From: Sphingobacteriaceae bacterium
GTDB taxonomy: Bacteria; Bacteroidota; Bacteroidia; B-17B0; Aurantibacillaceae
Direction: 5' to 3'
Assembly (NCBI GenBank): GCA_025360355.1
Contig: JANYCL010000287.1
Span: 1 to 6,097 of the forward strand
Length of the DNA stretch: 6,097 nt
A program made the translations under genes and the position numbers. The notes under the pieces were generated by a model. The model was not told the origin of the DNA. It did not search any database and saw nothing but the letters and a program-made list of their open reading frames with translations. Below, in pieces: positions 1 to 4,923 of the stretch (within the stretch, counting starts at the first letter, position 1; the number at the start of each line of letters is the position of its first letter).

Positions 1-1762
1 TCTTCTCATCAAAACCAAACTTTTTATTCGGACTCTCTTCAAAAACAACAATAGTACTATCACTTGCGTCAATTCCATCCGCACTATATTGTAAATAATT
101 TGTCGGACCGGTAACAGTCGGCGGCGGACCAACATTAACCGTCCACTGATTTCCATTATCATCTCTCACCACAACTACATTCTGATCCGCCGGCATTGCA
201 AAACAAGAATCGCCTGTATGTCCTTGTATCTTTACGCAAATTTGATTTCCTTTTACATAAATACTATCTACAACTCCTTGAATTGGCACAGCATTCTCCT
301 CTGCATTTTTCACATCCCACTGATGTACCCAATTATTAATTCCTTGCGTCATGGCTTGGATCACACCTTGCTGATGACGATTATTATCATCAATATAAAT
401 ATTATTGAATTGTACTGCGAGAGGCAACACACCAAAAACTTTTGCATATCCTTTCCCACTATACCAACCAGGCGGACCTGATGAATGAATTGAAGTAACA
501 AAAACTTCAAATTGTCCTGTTTGTATTATTAAACCTGTTATTGCTTTTGTTGCAGGTAATGGTTGAGGTGGCAAAGGATCTTGAATAAAAGTTGGATCAT
601 TGCAACTATAATTTGGTTCAGGGTATGTATTAAAAGTTGCAGTGTTGCTCCAGTCGCTGGTGATCATTCCTTCTCCTCTTACACGCGCTTCATAATTTGT
701 ATTCGGTTCTAAATTATTTATTTTTTCGGAACCTGTTGAGCAATTATAATCGAACCAATTTTGCGTTCCTTCTTTTCTTACCTGCAACAAATAGTTTGTG
801 TATAAACTTTGTGTGTTCCAAGTGCACTTTCCCATTCTATGACTAATACTTTGTGCCGATAAATTCAGGTTGATCGAATTTCCCAAAACAGTTGAAGCAT
901 TTCCATAAACAAAAGTGCAAATTTGAGAGTAACCGCTGTTTTTAAACCAATCGCGACCGGTAATATCAATTGCTCTCACGCGCCAAACATATTTCATGTA
1001 TAAATTCAGTGGCGGTTCAGTGAGACCGTAATTTAATAAAGTAAGATTTGTTGTAGTGCTGAAAATTGGCGCGGTACTTAAAACAATTTGATTTGGATTT
1101 GCAGATGAATCAGGACGAACCTCCCACAATGCAAATTCATATTCGGTATTCATTGCGCTATTCGGAGAAGCAAAATTCATTGGCGTCCACTGGAAAATAA
1201 TATTTTGCGGAGTTTGCGGTGCAATGTTTTTTCCGCATTGAGGTTGATTTAAAAAAGGAGGATCACTCAATGTAAACCAAGCTTGTGTGCATGATTCGTT
1301 ACTCACTTGTATTTTAGCAGGATTATAATAATCATAAGCTTTCACACAAATACTGTAAAAACCCTCGGGCAAAGCCATGCGTTGTTCGTACTGACTCTGA
1401 TTTATCCCAATGAAATCAAGATTATTACTATTTAAATAAGGCGCCAGATCTGCACCACTTAATAATAATGGAACACCCGGCTGAACTGTTAAAGGAGGGG
1501 GATTAAATAATTGTTTCGTTACAAGTGAAAAACCATTTCCTTTTATTTCAATTTTCAAACGTAAATTATATTGCGGCGTTGTAAAATCATTGAACTGAAT
1601 TATTATTTTTAATTTTTCAGAACTCGGATCAGCATAATCAGGTAAATAACCACTATACGGTGGAATTAATTGTGTGCTTAATTGTACAGGATAAGTTTGA
1701 GAAAATGAAACGCTGTAAACTCCAAACAGAATTAAAAAAAATATTGACCTTATCCGTCTCAT
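1..1762 (-). CDS. Secreted fibronectin type III / TANFOR-domain protein, partial (C-terminus beyond left edge)
   Basis: This is the first 587 codons of an open frame that continues past position 1. The ATG at 1762-1760 is chosen because an in-frame TAA lies shortly upstream with no other ATG between, and because it opens a clean signal peptide: MRRIR, a hydrophobic stretch, then SFS-Q with likely cleavage after S21. Residues about 24-80 (PVQLSTQLIPPYSGYLPDY, then SSEKLKIIIQF) resemble the TANFOR domain known from Bacteroidota surface proteins. Two fibronectin-III-like domains follow, at about 180-275 (W192, WRVRAID near 260) and about 290-385 (W315, then LEPNTNYEARVRG). From about 400 (GLIIQTGQFEVFVTSI, then GKGYAKV, then FNNIYID) a beta-rich region resembles the part that often follows FnIII domains in such proteins. 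The likely location is the cell surface or secreted; a type IX sorting domain at the missing C-terminus is possible but unseen. The biochemical role is unknown; adhesion or matrix binding is inference. Upstream sequence has no Shine-Dalgarno match, normal for this phylum. Confidence 0.85.
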   Translation of the reverse strand, partial: MRRIRSIFFLILFGVYSVSFSQTYPVQLSTQLIPPYSGYLPDYADPSSEKLKIIIQFNDFTTPQYNLRLKIEIKGNGFSLVTKQLFNPPPLTVQPGVPLLLSGADLAPYLNSNNLDFIGINQSQYEQRMALPEGFYSICVKAYDYYNPAKIQVSNESCTQAWFTLSDPPFLNQPQCGKNIAPQTPQNIIFQWTPMNFASPNSAMNTEYEFALWEVRPDSSANPNQIVLSTAPIFSTTTNLTLLNYGLTEPPLNLYMKYVWRVRAIDITGRDWFKNSGYSQICTFVYGNASTVLGNSINLNLSAQSISHRMGKCTWNTQSLYTNYLLQVRKEGTQNWFDYNCSTGSEKINNLEPNTNYEARVRGEGMITSDWSNTATFNTYPEPNYSCNDPTFIQDPLPPQPLPATKAITGLIIQTGQFEVFVTSIHSSGPPGWYSGKGYAKVFGVLPLAVQFNNIYIDDNNRHQQGVIQAMTQGINNWVHQWDVKNAEENAVPIQGVVDSIYVKGNQICVKIQGHTGDSCFAMPADQNVVVVRDDNGNQWTVNVGPPPTVTGPTNYLQYSADGIDASDSTIVVFEESPNKKFGFDEK

Positions 1763-1813
1763 TAATGGGAGGATAAAAATAACAATTTAAGTCACTTTAG
1801 GAATAGAACAATG

Positions 1814-1863
1814 AAAAAAAGGTAATTCTACCTTTGATTTTTCTCAGGTAGAATTACCTTTTT
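1814..1863 (-). terminator. Second, long perfect hairpin, probable back-up or bidirectional terminator
   Basis: The arms 1816-1833 (AAAAAGGTAATTCTACCT) and 1846-1863 are exact reverse complements over 18 bp around a 12-base loop. The A-rich left arm means that on the minus strand the stem ends in a seven-T run (1820-1814), and on the plus strand in a five-T run, so it could stop transcription either way. It lies 16 bases beyond the first terminator and about 50 bases before the next minus-strand start. That placement would insulate the FnIII/TANFOR gene from read-through. A regulatory leader or small-RNA end is an alternative. Confidence 0.65.
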
Positions 1864-1879
1864 ATTAACAGTGGTCAAT

Positions 1880-1906
1880 AAAAAAACCCTCCGTTTTGCA
1901 GAGGGT
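1880..1906 (-). terminator. Intrinsic terminator of the 1932-2582 repeat-protein gene
   Basis: On the minus strand a 6-bp stem (ACCCTC with GAGGGT, 9-base loop) is directly followed by seven T residues (A run at 1880-1886 on the plus strand). It lies 25 bases past the stop codon of the upstream minus-strand gene. Stem, loop and U tract fit the Rho-independent design. Confidence 0.85.
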
Positions 1907-1931
1907 CTTCTATTTTATAAAAAAAATTAAA

Positions 1932-2582
1932 TTAACTTCTGCAAGTGCCTTCCATTCCGCTGTCGATGGTATTGCCTGAGGCATAACAATCTTTTGCGTT
2001 AAGAACTTTAAGTTTACCTTTTATAGTACAGCCAACTACTGCTGTAAAAAGTGTGCCATCCGTTGCAAGCTTTCCATCAATAGTAGAATTTCTTACCGAA
2101 ATTGTACTTGCGCCGGTAACCTTCATTATACCATCAATAGTACTTTGCTGATCGATCATAACATAAGAACCCGCTACAGGACAATCCAATTTTCCGGTAA
2201 TTACAGAGTTTCCGATCACAACTAAAATACCACCCTTAACTACAACTTTTCCATCAACGGATCCGCCGTTAATAGTAATAACATCAGCAGGTCCAACTTT
2301 TACGTTATCAGTAATTGCACCGGTTAAAACAGTTCCTTTTGTTGCTGTTTTTATTGATGAAGCTGATCTGCCATCATAAGTAAAGTCAACCAGATCGCCC
2401 AATCCGCTGGAGTTTGTCTCTGAATAAGACACAAGCGTACCCGGATCAATTGCAGCTGCTGTTCCGCCAATAACGTCGCCACCACCGCCTCCACTTATTA
2501 CACCACTAGATGTTGGATCAGTTACTATGATTTTACCTGCGGTCATGCCGTCTGGTCTTTTAACTACTATTCCTTTTGCCAT
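1932..2582 (-). CDS. Hypothetical repeat protein, bactofilin-like beta-helix with Gly-rich linker
   Basis: A complete 216-residue protein, not assigned to a named family. It begins MAKGIVVKRPDG with no signal peptide or membrane segment, so it is probably cytoplasmic. A glycine-rich linker (GGGGGDVIGG, residues 31-40) is followed by a small segment (about 46-90) ending LVDFTYDGRSASSIK. From about residue 100 to the end there are roughly six degenerate rungs of 19-21 residues. Each centres on an S/T-x-I/V-x-G-K/I-hydrophobic pattern, with glycines at 111, 130, 151, 170, 189 and 209 (examples SVDGKVVV, STIDGIMKV, STIDGKLAT, CTIKGKLKV). This spacing suggests a beta-helix or bactofilin-like stack; bactofilins are cytoskeletal polymers, but their rungs are usually a little shorter, so the match is only structural inference. 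Four cysteines lie in the repeat half (134, 186, 199, 214). The gene ends in its own terminator and is divergent from the phosphatase gene. Its function is unknown. Confidence 0.8.
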   Translation of the reverse strand: MAKGIVVKRPDGMTAGKIIVTDPTSSGVISGGGGGDVIGGTAAAIDPGTLVSYSETNSSGLGDLVDFTYDGRSASSIKTATKGTVLTGAITDNVKVGPADVITINGGSVDGKVVVKGGILVVIGNSVITGKLDCPVAGSYVMIDQQSTIDGIMKVTGASTISVRNSTIDGKLATDGTLFTAVVGCTIKGKLKVLNAKDCYASGNTIDSGMEGTCRS

Positions 2583-2658
2583 ATGATTTATTTTTAAGGT
2601 TAAACTTCTGCTTATTAGTATTACAATAATAGTACAATTTTTAAAATATTAAAATATT
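2583..2658. promoter_or_regulatory. Divergent intergenic promoter region
   Basis: These 76 very AT-rich bases separate the divergent starts of the repeat-protein gene (minus) and the phosphatase gene (plus), so both promoters should lie here. The best minus-strand -7-like string is TATTATTG (about 2623-2630), one base off TAnnTTTG, without a clear TTG at the right distance. On the plus strand an AT palindrome (AAAATATT, AA, AATATTTT at 2643-2660) overlaps the proposed TTG start. No confident consensus promoter is visible for either gene; the assignment rests on gene orientation. Confidence 0.45.
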
Positions 2659-4626
2659 TTGTTTAAATTAACCGTTATTATTTTGAGATTTAATTGGTCC
2701 ATATTTCTACTTCTTTTGCTGATTTTGCCAAAACAGAAGGCCATTTCGAACGTTGATTCATTAAAAACTTTGATTGCTGATGCTAATGGAGAAAAAAAAG
2801 CAAATATACTTCATCAATTATGTATCCGCTATACATATTCAAACAACGATTCTGCAATTTATTATGGGAATATTGGCTTAGCTTTTTCCAGAAAACAAGG
2901 CTTAAAAACTAATGAATCCAATATTTTAATAAGCTTAGGAAATGCTTATCTAGATAAAGGCAATTTTGGGAAAGCTTTAGAACATTATATTGAAGCCGAT
3001 AAACTATTTGAAAATCTTAAAGACGAGAGAGGAATGATACAAGCCGCAATGAATATGGGGCTAGTATTTGACGAACAAAATTTGTTTGACAAGGCCTTAA
3101 ATCAATATAACATTGCATTAGACCGTTCGAAAGCATCAGGAAATAAAAAACAATATGCCTCATGTCTCAATCTTTTAGGCGGTTTGTATTATTCTAAAGA
3201 TAATCATAAAGCATTAAAGTATTATGAGGAAGCTTTAGAAATAAACAGATTCATAAATGATATTCCGAAAATAATGGATTGTCTTAATAATACAGCTGTT
3301 ATTTATCAGGAGCACGGGAATTATACAAAAGCTCTTACCAACCTAAACGCCTATTTAAGTTACTCGAAACAAATGGACGACCAAAAAGGTGTTGTTACTG
3401 GTTTACACAATATTGCTTTAGTTTATAAAGACAAAAAAGATTATCCGAATGCAATAAGCTATCTCGACAGCTGTGTTTTTATTGGAAAACAAATAAAAGA
3501 TTTTGACGATTTGCGTGAAACCTATTCTACTCTATACGAAATTTATAAAGATGAAAACAAATTAAACAAAGCACTGGAATGTTTCGAGCTTTCTGCAATA
3601 GCAAAAGATTCTCTACTAAGTCAAACACAAGGTAACCAGCTTATTGAAATGTCAACGAAATATGAATCCGATAAAAAAGAAGCGCAAAATTTAGTGCTCA
3701 ATCAGCAAATTGAATTAAAAAATGTGGAAAGCAGCCGTCAGCAAATTGCAATTGCGCTTATTGGTGTTATTTTAATTATTGTAGGCGTTGTAGTTTTTAT
3801 TCTGAATAAACAGAACAAACAAAAGCAACGCATTAACCTGCAGCTCGCCGAAAAAAATAATATTATTGAAGAACAACATAAAGACATTACTGACAGTATC
3901 CAATATTCAAAACGCATTCAGGAAGCAATCATGCCTTCGTTACATGCATGGGAAGAAATTTTACCGAATTCATTTGTTCTCTACAAACCAAAAGATGTTT
4001 TAAGTGGGGATTTTTATTGGCTCGAGAAATCTAAAGACATTATTTATTTTGCCGCCTGCGATTGCACAGGACACGGTGTGCCCGGCGCGATGGTGAGCGT
4101 GATTTGCAGCACCGCCCTTAACCGCTCTGTAAAAGAATTCGGAATTAAAGACACCGGAAAAATTTTAGATAAAGTACGAGAGTTGGTTTTAGAAACTTTT
4201 GAAAAAAGCGAAAGTGATGTGCAGGACGGAATGGATATTTCTGTCTGCGCACTCAATACAAAAACACTCGAATTAAAATGGAGCGGCGCTAATAATCCAT
4301 TATGGTATTTACAAAATGGTGAATTACCCGAAGTGACAGCCAACAAACAACCGATTGGTAAAGTTGATAATCCAACTCCATTTACAACACAAACCATTCA
4401 GTTAAATAAGAACGACATCATTTATATTTTCACTGATGGTTACGCCGATCAGTTTGGCGGACCGAAAGGAAAAAAATTCAAATACAAACAATTAAAAGAA
4501 TTACTGATCGCGAATTCAACCAAAAAAATGGCTGAACAAAAAGAAATTCTCCTCAATACCTTCAACACCTGGAAAGGAAATTTAGAGCAAGTAGATGATG
4601 TTTGTGTTATTGGGGTTAGGGTATAG
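2659..4626 (+). CDS. TPR-repeat membrane sensor with SpoIIE-type serine/threonine phosphatase domain
   Basis: A PP2C-like phosphatase fused to a sensor, a common Bacteroidota architecture. Residues 1-29 look like a signal peptide. About seven TPRs spaced near 40 residues follow (roughly 44-79, 84-117, 124-157, 164-195, 203-236, 243-276, 283-316), then a charged helix to 360, one membrane segment (363-383) and a coiled coil (385-412). The linker DSIQYSKRIQEAIMPS (412-427) precedes the SpoIIE domain. Metal-binding acidic residues appear intact: D451 (SGDFYW), D468 (CDCTGHGVPGA), D593 (TDGYADQFGG) and D646-D647 (QVDDVCVIG). The inferred topology is periplasmic TPRs sensing a partner or stress, with a cytoplasmic phosphatase acting on a phosphoprotein such as an anti-sigma-factor antagonist; no such partner is encoded nearby. 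The start is unusual: a TAA lies at 2650 and the first in-frame ATG is near residue 126, well past the signal peptide. TTG at 2659 is therefore used here, with TTG 2683 (MRFNWSIFLLLLLIL) equally credible. Confidence 0.9.
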   Translation: MFKLTVIILRFNWSIFLLLLLILPKQKAISNVDSLKTLIADANGEKKANILHQLCIRYTYSNNDSAIYYGNIGLAFSRKQGLKTNESNILISLGNAYLDKGNFGKALEHYIEADKLFENLKDERGMIQAAMNMGLVFDEQNLFDKALNQYNIALDRSKASGNKKQYASCLNLLGGLYYSKDNHKALKYYEEALEINRFINDIPKIMDCLNNTAVIYQEHGNYTKALTNLNAYLSYSKQMDDQKGVVTGLHNIALVYKDKKDYPNAISYLDSCVFIGKQIKDFDDLRETYSTLYEIYKDENKLNKALECFELSAIAKDSLLSQTQGNQLIEMSTKYESDKKEAQNLVLNQQIELKNVESSRQQIAIALIGVILIIVGVVVFILNKQNKQKQRINLQLAEKNNIIEEQHKDITDSIQYSKRIQEAIMPSLHAWEEILPNSFVLYKPKDVLSGDFYWLEKSKDIIYFAACDCTGHGVPGAMVSVICSTALNRSVKEFGIKDTGKILDKVRELVLETFEKSESDVQDGMDISVCALNTKTLELKWSGANNPLWYLQNGELPEVTANKQPIGKVDNPTPFTTQTIQLNKNDIIYIFTDGYADQFGGPKGKKFKYKQLKELLIANSTKKMAEQKEILLNTFNTWKGNLEQVDDVCVIGVRV

Positions 4627-4685
4627 AATCTTAAAGAAGAATTTCGTTTTAACTTGAACTCCTTCCTATAAACTTACTGCATATT

Positions 4686-4842
4686 TGACCCTCATCCGGC
4701 CGTAAACGGCCACCTTCTCCCAAGGGAGAAGGAAACTTTTTGGTTACTAATTCAGCTTTCCTGTTTGGTCGCATAAAAACATTTCTTTAATATCCCCTCT
4801 CCCCGTGGGAGAGGGTGTCACTTTAGTGACGGGTGAGGGTCA
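4686..4842. repeat. Mirror-symmetric palindromic element (REP/MITE-like), two inverted units
   Basis: The ends TGACCCTCATCC (4686-4697) and GGGTGAGGGTCA (4831-4842) are inverted repeats matching 11 of 12. Inside each end comes a 14-base hairpin with a 6-bp stem (4698-4711 GGCCGTAAACGGCC; 4817-4830 GTCACTTTAGTGAC), then a hairpin with a 9-bp stem (4713-4732 CCTTCTCCC/GGGAGAAGG; 4795-4815 CCCTCTCCC/GGGAGAGGG). About 62 bases separate the halves. Read inward from its own end, each half has the same order and spacing. Such CCCTC-ACCC / CTCTCCC palindromes resemble dispersed intergenic repeats mobilised by REP-associated or IS200/IS605-like Y1 transposases, but no transposase is here. It may also act on transcription: the left 9-bp hairpin is followed by AAACTTTTTGG. 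Confidence 0.8.
4713..4740 (+). terminator. Possible terminator of the phosphatase gene, within the palindromic element
   Basis: The 9-bp stem CCTTCTCCC/GGGAGAAGG with a 2-base loop is followed after AAAC by five T residues. It is the only terminator-like structure downstream of the phosphatase stop codon, 87 bases away. The four-base gap before the T run and the very short loop make it imperfect, so this is a low-confidence second role for the repeat. Confidence 0.3.
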
Positions 4843-4872
4843 TTACGGATTACTTTTTTCGAGGCTGCGTTC

Positions 4873-4903
4873 TTGCAAAAACCCATATAAAATCGTATTC
4901 TTG
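4873..4903 (+). promoter_or_regulatory. Bacteroidota-type promoter of the M49 peptidase gene
   Basis: A TTG at 4873-4875 and TATTCTTG at 4896-4903 are separated by 20 bases. They match the Bacteroidota vegetative pattern of -33 TTG and -7 TAnnTTTG with one mismatch (C for the first T of TTTG). Transcription would start near 4908-4911, giving a short leader of about 15 bases before the ATG at 4924. There is no Shine-Dalgarno-like sequence in the leader, as is usual in this phylum. Confidence 0.6.
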
Positions 4904-4923
4904 TACTCTCAAATTTTACTCTT

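Larger units (their letters stand above)
1763..1931. other. Intergenic region with two hairpins between two minus-strand genes
   Basis: This gene-free stretch separates the stop codon of the repeat-protein gene (1932) from the start of the FnIII/TANFOR gene (1762). It holds two stem-loops in a row (1880-1906 and 1814-1863), both followed by a T run on the minus strand. It must also contain the promoter of the FnIII/TANFOR gene, in the 50 bases from 1763 to about 1813. I see no good TTG / TAnnTTTG pair there; the nearest -7-like string is TATTTTTA on the minus strand, about 15 bases before the ATG, with no well-spaced TTG. Confidence 0.7.
4627..4923. other. Intergenic region holding a palindromic element and a promoter
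   Basis: No gene is supported in these 297 bases. The first 59 bases after the phosphatase stop show nothing distinctive and no simple terminator. The 157-bp palindromic element occupies 4686-4842. The last 80 bases contain the promoter of the downstream peptidase gene. Confidence 0.8.

Noticed and set aside
218..481. Plus-strand open frame of 87 codons
   Set aside because: It lies antisense to the FnIII/TANFOR coding frame, which has a signal peptide and recognisable domains. The plus-strand product is low-complexity Ile/Asn/Tyr-rich with no recognisable features.
1763..1790. Shine-Dalgarno site for the FnIII/TANFOR gene
   Set aside because: The minus-strand sequence before the ATG contains CCTCC, which is the anti-Shine-Dalgarno polarity and not a ribosome binding site.
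1814..1863. Hairpin as terminal inverted repeats of a mobile element
   Set aside because: The arms are separated by only 12 bases with no room for a gene, and no flanking target duplication is evident.
4044..4397. Minus-strand open frame of 117 codons
   Set aside because: It is fully antisense to the catalytic SpoIIE domain, whose motifs are intact in the plus frame, so it is a shadow.
4686..4842. Short repeats as a CRISPR array
   Set aside because: There are only two units, in inverted orientation, each self-complementary, with no regular direct repeats or spacers and no cas genes.
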